Positions 12,834 to 25,110 of a DNA stretch of 64,000 nt are shown piece by piece. Each line of letters begins with the position of its first letter. Position 1 is the first letter of the stretch. The translations under genes and the position numbers were made by a program. The notes beneath the pieces were generated by a model. That model saw nothing but the letters and a program-made list of their open reading frames with translations, was not told the DNA's origin and searched no databases. Origin of the DNA: Gamarada debralockiae (taxonomy: Eukaryota > Ascomycota > Leotiomycetes > Helotiales > Hyphodiscaceae); NCBI GenBank assembly GCA_002803225.1, contig NXFV01000221.1:51726-115725 (forward strand). Reading direction: 5' to 3'.

Positions 12834-13305
12834 CGCAAGTGCGTTGCTCGCTGTGAGCTCTGCTTTCGTCTTGTAACGTTATAGTTTTGCTGCTCTGCGA
12901 TTCTGCTTGTATCCTCACGCAAATGCGTTCAACAACCTCTTTCTCCCTCTTTCAACACCAACTGACACCCTTACGTATCGTCACTGAAACTTCGGCTATA
13001 TGTCCCTAGCATTTGTTGGACGTCATGTGACAATCGTCCTTCATGAGCTGCGCCTGCTCTCCTCATCTCTATGCGTCCCTGAAACGTCATATTTACATCT
13101 TGCGATTCCACGCACTTGCGATGGCCAGCTCAAATAAGAACAAAGTAAGAGGCATGCGCGCTATTTCTGTCATGTTAGACGTCCCATGCGTGGAAAAAGA
13201 ACAGCGGCTGGCCAACTCAAAATCACACACTATTCGTCAATGGACCCCAAGGCTTGCGCATTTGCGCGGACTTTTTTTTCACAGTTGCGATCCCACGCAA
13301 ATGCG
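12834..13305. promoter_or_regulatory. Cluster of five palindromic CGCANNTGCG boxes
   Basis: The 10-bp palindrome CGCANNTGCG occurs at 12834-12843 (centre AG), 12918-12927 (AA), 13111-13120 (CT), 13257-13266 (TT) and 13296-13305 (AA). Two copies share a longer context: TTGCGATTCCACGCACTTGCG-like sequence near 13100 and TTGCGATCCCACGCAAATGCG-like sequence near 13285. The cluster ends about 180 bp before the start codon of the C2H2-like gene. It may be a set of dimeric transcription-factor sites in that promoter. The identity of any binding factor is unknown. Confidence 0.5.
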
Positions 13306-13483
13306 CAGCTCTGGGCATTGCATTCTTCTCCGAGTCAAGGTTACTAGAATTTAATCATCTCAGGTGTCAATCATATCCAGAGATATTGCAATTACAACAG
13401 CCTTTTAAACAACGGCATGGCCTGGAGACATCTTCCATGACCATCGAAATTTTTCTCGCTGTCACTCGACCATCAAATTTGAG

Positions 13484-16037
13484 ATGGACCGAGATTCAGC
13501 AACATATGCTCAGCCTTGCGATCCTCATGGAAACCACGATGCTGCCAAAACGGCGGCACTTCGTCCTTTCAGCGTTCAAAATCGGCCGGAAGAAATTCAA
13601 TATTATGAAGGGGAACAGAATTCAAGGTCCAATACCCCTTCCATGACAAACGGCTCTTCACGGTCCAACTCCTCGTCCATAATTACCTGCGAAACATGTG
13701 GCATGTCTGGCAATCATTGTGCGTGCCCCAGTGACTCAGAGACTTTCCGAGTCTTTAATCCAGAAGAGTGAGTTATTTTTTCAATGCTTGGCTCGTTGCT
13801 CTTCTCCAAATCACCTGAAGTTTTCGGAAATTCTACATATTGAGTTGGACAATGACTGAGTGTTGCTAAAACAAATTGTTCAAGGTGGACAAGGTGGACA
13901 AGGTCACCGCATAGCTCTCCAGCGCTTGTTGCACGCCAGGGAAAGGGAAAACTGCTCTCTCAAGCTTCCCGGCTTCAACATCATCTTCCATATCCGATAA
14001 CCAGGAGTAAAATTTCAACTTGCTCCTTCCCAGGAACTGATCGTCACCGTGAAGTGTGAGTGAAATATGCCACCCATGTCACGGTATACTGACATTAAGT
14101 AGAGACACCGAAATCAGTACTTCACTGAGAATTGACAGTTCCACGGGGAAACAATTCTCGCCATCCAATCCCCTAAACGACACCGCCCTCACCCGTTTAG
14201 CTGCCGAACGTGAGGCCCTGATTTCCGGAAACGCCACAGAGTGCGTGACAAGCGACTCAGAGGCGGAAGATGATGAGGACGATTCGGACGATGATGACGA
14301 AGGAGACGATGACAATGATTGGAGTGGTCAAGACAGCAACCTAGAAGCAATAGTTTTGAAAGCTGTGGGTGACGATTTTTCGCTCGCGGCACACCTCATA
14401 CCTATTCTGCACAGATCGCTCCGTTCTGAATTTGCGATAAACGCAACAGAAAAACTTGGTTCGTGGAGATACGGTGTCATTAAGTCTGCTCAGGGGAGCG
14501 GAGCAGACGGTGAACAGACTTCTGCCAATTATACACCTGATCCAACTGACAACCCTCGGAAAAGACAACGGCGCCAGGGTTCGAAGAACCAGAACAGGAA
14601 ATTAGATGATCTTGACGAGGATGATGACGATGATGATGACGATGATCCTCAGGACTTCAAGGGCTTGGAATGCAACACTGAGGACCAGCAGCCCCTTCCA
14701 CGACTTGCTTGCCCTTTCCACAAACGAGATCCAGCTAAGTACAACATTCAATCAAGAAAGGCTGAGTATCGTACTTGCGCGGGACCTGGATTCAAGAGCA
14801 TACAACGTCTGAAGTAAGTACTGACCTAGGCCTTTACGTGAATTTTGAATGTTAACTAACATGTTTAGGGAGCACCTCAAAAGAAAGCATTATCCTGTTC
14901 AATGCGACCGCTGTTACCACATCTTCCTAGGTTCAGATAGAGCTGAATGCGTTCTAGAGCTCCAAGATCATCGCCAACTTGTCGTTCCCTGTGAAAGGAG
15001 ATCGGCCTCTGAGAAGGAAGGGATCAGTGAAGCCCAGTGGGCCAATCTTGATAAGAAAAAAAGCATCAAGAAAAGCCAAGGATTATCTAGGATTGCTCTG
15101 TGGATGGAATATTGGGACATCCTTTTCCCAGGAACTCAGCGGCCTGCAACTCCTTGTGAGCAAAACAGAATCAATCATGTGTCTCTAAGAACTGACAATT
15201 GCAGGGTACGAAGATAAAATCGCAAGCCGTATACCACAACCCACTTCTGAAGATGTACGTCGGTTTGCAGTGCTCTTCAAACCCATGTTAGATCTCAAAG
15301 TGACCCAGCAACACATATGTTTTCTCGAAGGTCAAGAGGATGCCATGAAAACCCGAGTCGAAAATTTGGTATATCAAGCCTTGTCCATACATATGGGGCT
15401 GAACGGGTCGCCAACCACAACGAATTCTAGTTCGTCTAGAAGTGGCCAGCAAAGTTCCATGTTGGGCGAGTCATTTCAGCACCTTTCTACACCTAGAACG
15501 AGTCGAGGGCAGATTTCATCGTCTGGTTCACGATCGACAGCAGCCCAGAGTCAGGCGTACTCTATAGACGTCTCCACTTCCCCAGCGGCAATTTCGATGG
15601 CTGCCCGCTCACTCTCTCAAGGCCATCCAACCCGTATGGGACCTCCTTTCATGGCAATGCCACGGATGCCTGCGCAGAACTTTCCGCCTACCACCATGCA
15701 ATCGCCGATGCCGAACGAGCAGTCGACTCATAACGGCTTCCATTCGTCTATGACAGGTAACCTTGACAATTATGCCGGGGATCCATTTGTAAACAACAGC
15801 TTGGGAGCTGGAGATAGCCAGTGGCAGATAGATTTCAACAATACCGATGCCAGCTTCTATGGCAGCCATCCAGCACCCAATTTGAACACAGCAGGCTACG
15901 TCGATATTTCCCCGAGTCCGCTGGATCAGACCCTACTCGACCCCGCGGAAGACAACTCCCGTAATCTGGCTGGCCTTCGTGGCTTCGACCAGTATCAAAC
16001 CCCCGGAAACCTGCGTTACAATGGAACGCAACAGTAA
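13484..16037 (+). CDS. Fungal C2H2-like zinc-finger regulator
   Basis: Five exons: 13484-13767, 13885-14055, 14103-14813, 14869-15155 and 15205-16037, totalling 761 residues. It belongs to a large ascomycete group whose core reads LACPFHKRDPAKY, TCAGPGFKSIQRLKEHLKRK, then HYPVQCDRCYHIF. These are degenerate C2H2-type modules (C..H..C..H, then CDRC with a distal His). The N-terminal third is polar and has a CETCGMSGNHCACP cluster. A pure Asp tract of about ten residues (codons near 14617-14647) follows a basic KRQRRQG stretch. The C-terminal 250 residues are Ser/Pro/Asn-rich, like an activation domain. It is presumably nuclear, with unknown targets. The intron inside LK|EHLKRK is a usual position in the group. 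Its promoter contains the CGCANNTGCG boxes. Confidence 0.82.
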
Positions 16038-16545
16038 AGACACGATGGTGCAGGCCACGCAGTTTCCACATTCATTATTTGGTCAGTTCTTGATGGCGTT
16101 GGGGTCTCGTCGGAGGTGGATATATTGCTTTTTGTCTCATGGGGTTGCTTCAGAGCAAAATGGAGTTCGGATATTGGGTCTTATACGGCTCGCTTGATAA
16201 TTACATGCTTTGACCGCAGACTTCGTACATCTCGTTCGAAATGACATTCACTTAGTGGTGCATTTTTGTATTTGTTTTGCCAGATTACGAAAGTGGGAAT
16301 TTCCTGCGCGAGTTTTAAAATATTTTAGAATACAACCACCGCAGTTTCTTCTTCATTAATTATCAAAATCGTTGTTCTGCAGCCTACACAGGGAATTTCC
16401 CATCCTCAGCCGAAACCTTGCCATCTGAGCATAGGCTGCAATGAGTCAGTTGATCGACCAGTGAAATGGTAGTTATGTACATCGAACACGAGTTGGCTGA
16501 GCTGGAGAAGTTGGAAGACCAGCATGCTTTGCCTTTGAACGATCC

Positions 16546-17038
16546 TTAGAACATAACTAGGATTTTAGGATTTACAGCCGCAACTCGAGATACTGCTCCT
16601 TGCATGCATTTCGGGACCAATGCGGCATCGCTATCTGAGAGAGATGCTAGTGTGCCGAACATAGTGATGTCGGGATTGTCAACTGGCTCGTTGATTGGTT
16701 TGATTGTGAAAGATTGAGGGGACCCCGAACTCCGGACATACGAGAGTCACGGCAGCGAGGGCTTAGTATAGGTAGTTCATTGCAGTTGCGTTGTGAACCA
16801 TCCAAAGTGCCCAGTTGCTTCACCAAATCTCATACCGTTGACGCCACTGGGGACAGTGTGGATGTCGACAAGACGTGCATGTTATACTTGGTAATTGCAT
16901 ACGTTGCAATATTCCTCAAGAAGGAAACTTGGTTGTCGGAATACAGCTGCGAGCCTGGGACTGTATTGCAGCAAGACTTTCACTGGAAATGATGTCGTTG
17001 AGTGAAGGATGATTGACCTCGAAAGCAAAAGTAGACAT
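16546..17038 (-). other. Possible small multi-exon gene, unrecognised
   Basis: Three minus-strand stretches read like protein. The first is an ATG at 17036-17038 giving MSTFAFEVNHPSLNDIISSE. The second, near 16780-16850, contains VNGMRFGEATGHFGWFTTQL. The third ends at a stop at 16546-16548 and contains PINEPVDNPDITMFGTLASL and PKCMQGAVSRVAAVNPKILV. They lie in different frames, so introns or frameshifts are required. I could not place convincing donors. It may be a small unannotated gene or a relic; no family was recognised. Confidence 0.25.
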
Positions 17039-18330
17039 GTTTAATTTGCTAGTTGTACTTGTTACATGTTTTTGTATCGGGAGACGAAGGGAAGGACGGT
17101 GGAGTAGATGGATCAGTTGTTTGGGGCATGAATGACAGCGAGAAGTTTCTCGACAGCGGCAACGGTGAAAATACAACGGTTATTTGAACGGCTTTGGGGT
17201 GAGAGGTGAGGTTCAACTACATATTGGAGGCGAGTGGAAGAGAAGATCAGACTTGGGAGAGAGCGAACATGAGAGGAGGTATATCATAAAAGCCTGCACT
17301 GATCGGAGTATGGTGAAGACGCCCGTCATCTTGATTTTGTGATGCAGAAGAAGAGAAGAGAAGAGAGCTTTAGAGCTAGATCTTTTATTGCTCGGAGAAT
17401 GGTCCTGCATTCTATAATCGGCTCTGAAATATTTCCGGGCGCCTCGCAGAATTTGGAGGAAGAATCAAAAATCTTTCCATACCAGAGCCTATGGCACTAT
17501 TTATGTAAGAGAAATAGAAGGTCATGTTGCATTTTCTAGGTAAGAAAGAAAACCCCCCCGGAGGCCAAGAATGAAGATTGAAGAGAGGCGCCTTCTCTAA
17601 CTCGGAACTTGTAAACCCTTTGGATGGAAAAGTCAGTATGTCGATAGCCTTGGCATATAGTGGCGACGGCGTTGTGAGTATGATCTCCACGGCGATGCAC
17701 AATTCAAGGATGCGGTCCTGCCTACTAAGTCCTGAGCAGGTTGAGAACACACGGGATTGTCATCATGCTTGAGGATCTTGGTTGTGAATTAGAGCATATG
17801 GGCGTTTTATCGTAGAGAGTGGCTCAGAAGCGAACGGTGAAACTTTGGGTTTGTTGTTGTCGATGGAGTTGTCGTCGATCTTGCCCCAGGACTTGAATCC
17901 AGAGGGTCTTGAGCACTCCAGGGCCTATAATCTGCTTTTGAAATACAGTATGTGGTAGAAATGTCTGCTAAGTTGCACTCAAAAGGGTTGTGTTCACGGT
18001 AGAACTCCCTCTGCACGATGCACCATGCAGCTGGTGAACTGCCAAAACGGAAATTTGATAATGTGGAAAGATCAATTATTGCAGAGTTTCTGGGCAGATT
18101 GGGTACTTACGTCCTTCGTTCAAGTGTGCAGCTCATAGCATCAGGATAGGTGTTCTGCTCTAGGTATCTTTTGCGTACAAATCAAAGAGAGCTTCGTTAT
18201 CAAGAACTTCGTGCTTGTTGGCGGGAGTAACTTCCAAACGAATATAGTATAGTATGCAAGGAGATTGATAAGAGAGTTGACACTGAAATGAAATTGAAGA
18301 AGACCTCTCTGCCGTGCCTACTGCAAGGAA

Positions 18331-18671
18331 TTATGTCGCCGTAGGCTCCTCAGCATGAGTATGAACAGCAACCTGCTTCCCCCCCATGGCCGCCTTAGCA
18401 GCGACCGGATCCTGCAACGCATGCGGAACAAGCTGATCCCGAAAGCTCAATATTTCTGAACTTCCTCATCCAGGAGTCCAGCATCTCCCCGTCTTTGGTA
18501 GCAGAGATAGGCACCCTCATGAGCTTTCAAAGCAAGTCTCACCATGTGATTCTTGCAAGAGCCCGGCCACACCATCACATCGGAAGTTCCCTTCAACTGG
18601 TTGTTGCTGCAGATGATTATACAATTCCCAGTGTCTTTTAAGAGGGAGGGTTGATGGATCAAGGCAAGCAC
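18331..18671 (-). other. Possible gene 3' end or relic beside HPPD
   Basis: The minus strand contains a frame with KGTSDVMVWPGSCKNHMVRL and HEGAYLCYQRRGDAGLLDEE. A second frame ending at a stop at 18331-18333 reads FRDQLVPHALQDPVAAKAAM and then GGKQVAVHTHAEEPTAT. An 80-nt intron from GTGAGA after KNHM to TTCAG would join them, but this is speculative. The segment lies tail-side of HPPD on the same strand. I do not recognise the family. Confidence 0.28.
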
Positions 18672-18888
18672 TTGACTCGCTTGCGTATTGCCAAAGTTAT
18701 CACTAAAGGGTAGAATGAGAGAATTGTTATGATACTATGTCATTTCAAAAACAATATACAACCAACGCTGGAGGTCGAGACCTCATACCATCCATCCAAT
18801 GCTATGCCGCAATTAATCAATCTATACTCCACCCACATGGCCCAACAAAGCAATGTAATAAACTCCCCGCCCAAATCCAATCCTCGCA

Positions 18889-20916
<2,028 letters not shown>

Positions 20917-21864
20917 ATGTCTCCTTCAAGACTCACTCCCAACGACGCCAGCGTCCTCGAAAAAATCAAAGACCCCGAGTCCGCGGCAGCTCCTGTACTC
21001 ATTGACGACTCCCTCCCCAGCGATCCCAACATCACAGATCCCGTCGAATACCAGTCCGCAAAGGAGATGGAAATGGAAATCCTCACCACCATCCTAAGTC
21101 TCGAGAAGAAAGAAGTCAGCCGCTCAAAATCAAAAGCAAAGACAAAAGCAAGACCCACCGACCCCCGTGATTTCCCCGACGACAATGAGCGCGCCTTTCG
21201 CACCTCCCAGCTAGCTGGCTGGCTCGCTTGCATCATCCGCCTCGACAAGCTGATTGAGAAACATCCTAATTATGCCAGCGCCATGAACAATCGAGCGCAG
21301 GTGCTGAAGATGGTGTATGGAGAAGGAATGATGGTGAAGCTTTGTACGGAGACGGATTACCCGGTAAGCGACGGACTGCCGGCTTTGGATCCGTATACGA
21401 TACCAGCCCAGGACCCAACTCTTGAACAGGTGTCGAGAAAGGTGCTTGGCGATCTGACCGCGGGGATCGTGCTGCTGTCTCCGCGGACGACCTTTGCTGG
21501 CGTTTCCCCAACGCAGGCGAAGACTCTGAGCCAATTGTATATGCAGCGTGGATCGCTGTATCGTGTTACGGCTAAGAAACTTGCGCTGGATGGACGTGAA
21601 GGGACTGCGGAGAGGAGGACTATGAATGGGAAATCGGCGGAGGGGGTTAGATTGAAGGCTGAGTTTAGGATGAGAGGGGAGGGAAAGGAGGCGAGTTGGT
21701 CGAGTGTTGAGTTCGAGGAGAATGCATCGAGGGACTTCATGATGGCTGGACGATATGGGAATGATATTGGGAAGGGTTTGGCTGTGAGCACAAATCCGAC
21801 TGCGAAGCTTTGTGGGGAGATGGTGAAGGAGGCTATGAAGAAGGAGTATGCTGGCGGAGAGTAG
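20917..21864 (+). CDS. TTC36-like tetratricopeptide-repeat protein
   Basis: A single exon of 315 residues. The N-terminus LTPNDASVLEKIKDPESA matches the TTC36 start (PNDQAVLQAIFNP-like in mammals). TPR-type helices follow around YASAMNNRAQVLKM (near residue 130) and LSQLYMQRGSLYRV. The C-terminal block reads ASRDFMMAGRYGNDIGKGLA and TNPTAKLCGEMVKEAMK, equivalent to the mammalian NPYAALCNRML-like end. A Lys-rich insert (SRSKSKAKTKAR) and long spacers make it longer than the roughly 190-residue animal protein. In mammals TTC36 protects HPPD from ubiquitin-dependent turnover. Its gene here lies head-to-head with HPPD, which suggests the same partnership. Family assignment is from remembered motifs; the functional link is inference. 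Confidence 0.8.
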   Translation: MSPSRLTPNDASVLEKIKDPESAAAPVLIDDSLPSDPNITDPVEYQSAKEMEMEILTTILSLEKKEVSRSKSKAKTKARPTDPRDFPDDNERAFRTSQLAGWLACIIRLDKLIEKHPNYASAMNNRAQVLKMVYGEGMMVKLCTETDYPVSDGLPALDPYTIPAQDPTLEQVSRKVLGDLTAGIVLLSPRTTFAGVSPTQAKTLSQLYMQRGSLYRVTAKKLALDGREGTAERRTMNGKSAEGVRLKAEFRMRGEGKEASWSSVEFEENASRDFMMAGRYGNDIGKGLAVSTNPTAKLCGEMVKEAMKKEYAGGE

Positions 21865-23849
21865 GATGTTAGAAAGAAGGAGAATGTTGGGGAGAAAGCC
21901 ATGAAGAATGTGGATGCCAGTGAGTATGCCGTAAAGAAGCAAGATACTGAAGCTGATAAGTTAGCAGCGTTACAGAAGTCAGGGCAGTTGATGAGCTCGG
22001 AAATAACCTAGACGGTATCGATTGATGGAATTATACGATGCTACTTAGCAGTAGGGGCATTTGGTGGAGGTGTATGAGCATGATCAAGGGGGTTTGTATG
22101 ATACTGCAGAAAGGAACAATTGCGTTATGAGGCGACTAGGGATAAAGGAACGATAGATATTCATGAATGAAACGAAGTATGATTAAAGACTAACATCTTC
22201 TGTAAGATTCGATCATTATTCCATGAAAAGTTTATCGAAACATTTATTACGGAGAACCGTGAGTTTGGGACATTGGTAGGAAGGCGCATGGAGATCAACC
22301 ACTGTGGTATCTCCGCCAGAAAGGATCACAGCGAAAAGGAGAGCTGCACCGGATCGATATCTGCCACGCATCGAGGCTCAAGTTGACGGTTGAGCACTCC
22401 ACTTCGGCAAAGCCATCTCGGCAAGCCGGACTAAATAACTTCCAAGACCTTAAGTACGAGTGGCAGAATGGCACTTGCCCAGCCCACCCCACGCGCGAAG
22501 CCCAAACTGATCGATCCCCTCATTCATCCTTGCAGCCATGAGGTGAAAAGAGCAGCTGTCCTCAACCGTTCACTCGACGGCATCATGCCTCCCTATCCCT
22601 TACATAGACTTCAGAAGCCGCCGGTGGGGTTCCTGCATACATCAAACACGAGCAGTGAAGTGTGGAAAGGAAAAGAAACATTCACGCCGACTCAGGCTAT
22701 TCTTTAAATAGGTGCGGAGTGGGAAGGAGGAAAGGCCCTTCTTTGGCAGTCAAGACAGTGGCTGCACACGAAATGTCTGGTGGCTGATACATATGTATCT
22801 TTCCGCCGTGACCGGGGCCTCGATCTTGAGAGAGCGTCGGAGTTCTTGAAGGATAGATACGCCCTGTGCTTGATCGAGAGGAAATCTAGATACTGGTGCG
22901 ATGCTGGATGAGTGGCCTCGAAGGGTGTGCGTTTCGTGCTCGATGATCGTGGGGTTTTGCCACGTTTTGCGTATCGAGATATTGAGGGCTCAAGACGAAA
23001 ACATCGAGGAATACGAGGTTGACTCCAGTAGAGAGGTTGCGCATAATGTGAAGCACATCCAGAACGCCTTCTTCACTACATTGATTCGGGCAAGGTTTGG
23101 TAGCAGATCTGCAACGTAAGGTAAATCCTGCCTTGCATGCGTTGACTTGACGTGAGGCTAAAACCTTCCTTGCGCATAACCGACGGGAACGCACATGTAG
23201 TGGAGTGATGCCAGACATACAGGATGAAGTCCCAATAGATAGTAAGAGGGTTTGCAAGTGTACAAAGGGGGATGCGTGACTCAGCAGGTTTGATCTGTGA
23301 GACCATTGGAGAAGGGAATGACTGGAGAGGTCAAGTGACTGTGGCACTGTCTTGGATGGAGGACGTTGAGCAACGACGGAAAAATACTCAGGGTATACGC
23401 CCAGATTAGGAACATGTTTCTGTGTCACCCTTTATTTAGAGTGGGACTTGGATAACTTTGTCTCAACTCTCGGCCTGGCTCGACTTCAAGCTCGTGATCC
23501 AATCGTTTCGGTGAGATGCGGCACTCCTCATCCATCTTGATGTGTCCTGGTCCTTGGGCGGCGAAAGCTGGCCATGATTTGGGACTGTAGCCTGGCTAGA
23601 TCGGAGTCTTAGTCGTTCATTTGCCCCTAACCATATGAAAAGTAGTCAACAGCCACAGAAGTCGCCTGACACACCCCTTGAGAACCTTGCTTGGGAGACC
23701 ACCAACAGCCAACCCCTGGTGTGGCTGAGGAGGATTGCTGAGAGGGAAAGAAAGTAGTTATTCCCAGTCATTGGGCGCCATATTAGACAAGGCCAATATG
23801 AATTGTGGTTCGTCCTCCATAGTTGCCAACTTCAGTACTCGCTCTCGCG
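21865..23849. other. Gene-poor spacer
   Basis: About 2 kb after the TTC36-like gene. A plus-strand frame near 22961-23116 reads RIEILRAQDENIEEYEVDSS and overlaps a 180-codon minus-strand frame at 22886-23428; neither has family features or clean splice sites. No transposon, repeat or RNA gene was recognised. Confidence 0.35.
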
Positions 23850-24560
23850 TTACAGAAATACTTTGACATAGCCTGTGATGCGAGCATCTGTGTAACAAGC
23901 GGGAGCGGCAAAGGTCGAGGGATCGCCTTGCACAATGCAGAGTTTGCCATTCATAGACGCGCTGTTCCCTGGAGTTACAGTTTCTGCAATCCTTCGCTAG
24001 CATCAAAATACCTTTTATTTCTGTGCCGAGTATTTTGCAATGGGAAGTTCCCCCACGATTTGATTCGCCAGCGTAACATTGACCCTGGCGTCGCAAATCT
24101 CCAGGGGATTACCAACCGATATGCAAGAAACCATGAGCATCCGCGGAGCAGCGCCGTCGTCTTCCGCCATAGGCTGGTAGGCTCTCGCAAGCACAGGCCT
24201 GCAAAACTTCCCGAGACAGGCCACCCAGCTGAACGCAGTGTCTCTTGCGTTGCAATCTCCGGGGCTGTCGTCCAATGGTGTGTTCGTGTGGAGGTTACTG
24301 GTAAGGGGGCACCCTCTCACAGCGAGTTCCATCTCCCAGAGAAAAAGAATGCTGACCGGGCGCAGCGCTCTTACGGGATGCTGGGTGTTTCAACGGTGTT
24401 GTCGGGACGGCAAACTCGTTGACATTTGCCGTTGAAGATCGAGGATAAAGTTGATCATAGGACGCATAAGTTACGCGTATATTAACTGAAAATACCTCGG
24501 TGAAGAAGGGTCCAATGGTCAGATCAGGATCTAGAAGATGCAACGTCGCGGCATCGACTT
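23850..24560 (-). other. Probable unrecognised small gene (spliced)
   Basis: The minus strand has strongly protein-like segments. The last one (23850-23983), after a TTGCAG acceptor, reads SMNGKLCIVQGDPSTFAAPA then CYTDARITGYVKVFL and stops at 23850-23852. Upstream, 24015-24332 contains CNARDTAFSWVACLGKFCRP and AYQPMAEDDGAAPRMLMVSC. Near 24497-24555, DAATLHLLDPDLTIGPFFTE ends at a GTATTT donor-like site. The segments are in different frames, so several introns are needed. The several cysteines could suit a secreted protein, but no signal peptide was located. I do not recognise the family. A plus-strand frame over the same DNA (23823-24422) looks like a shadow. Confidence 0.4.
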
Positions 24561-24871
24561 CCTAGGGCTTCTGCGCAAGGCCACTATGACCTGAGCTAAA
24601 CCTGCATTAAACCTGCATAAAACATGTGATGGACGATGCAGACGTCCATATTCATACAAGCGTAAAGTAGGCTTTCTCACAAGCCACGATGATTTTCTGA
24701 CGCCATTTTCTTGCGCCTAAAGAGCCAACGAGAACTCTGACTGGATGTATCTGGCATCTTGGATCCATTTTACGAAGATGCTTTGGATTTTTTGTTCCTC
24801 ACCACGCGATAACGTGGGATAACGTGGTAGGGATGCATGAGATCTTCCGAAAGAGTGATTAATCGATATGA

Positions 24872-24903
24872 TACAGTACTGTACAGTACTGTACAGTACT
24901 GTA
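24872..24903. repeat. Tandem palindromic decamer TACAGTACTG
   Basis: Three complete copies of TACAGTACTG plus TA in a row. Each unit reads nearly the same on both strands (CAGTACTG is a perfect palindrome), so the array could fold into hairpins or bind dimeric factors. Related TACAGTAC words also occur near 25855 and 26030. Function unknown. Confidence 0.8.
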
Positions 24904-25054
24904 GTTTGTGCCGTGCCAAACCATTCCCAAAGTATGCCGCTGCAGGACTCTAGCAGATCGAACCGCAGCTTGCTGATTCATTTTTGAGGGATTCATGAGG
25001 AAGATATCTTTGAAAATAAGTCCTAAGAGCCTCAAATACTATATTTGTCACCTC

Positions 25055-25110
25055 TGAATAAGAAGGATTTGAACCTCCGCAAGCCTCTGAGGTGAGGCTG
25101 TATTTTATTC
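25055..25110 (-). other. tRNA-like hairpin lacking a D-arm, probably not functional
   Basis: On the minus strand a T-arm-like segment GGAGG-TTCAAAT-CCTTC is followed by TTATTC. TTATTC can pair with GAATAA about 45 nt upstream. Between them is a stem AGCCTC/GAGGCT with a six-base loop. There is no D-arm and the total is about 55 nt, too short for a fungal nuclear tRNA. It may be a deleted tRNA relic or chance. Confidence 0.2.

Larger units (their letters stand above)
16038..18888. other. Gene-poor interval with possible small minus-strand genes
   Basis: About 2.85 kb between the C2H2-like gene and HPPD. Two stretches on the minus strand look coding and are listed separately (16546-17038 and 18331-18671). 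Between them, 17807-18016 has a 69-codon minus-strand frame of unclear status. No repeat or RNA gene was found. Confidence 0.35.

Noticed and set aside
14617..14647. GAT/GAC repeat as a microsatellite feature
   Set aside because: It encodes an in-frame poly-Asp tract of the C2H2-like protein, so it is described with that gene.
22886..23428. 180-codon minus-strand frame
   Set aside because: No family motifs, unusual composition, and a competing plus-strand frame; treated as chance.
23823..24422. 199-codon plus-strand frame
   Set aside because: It overlaps better protein-like segments on the minus strand and has no recognisable motif.
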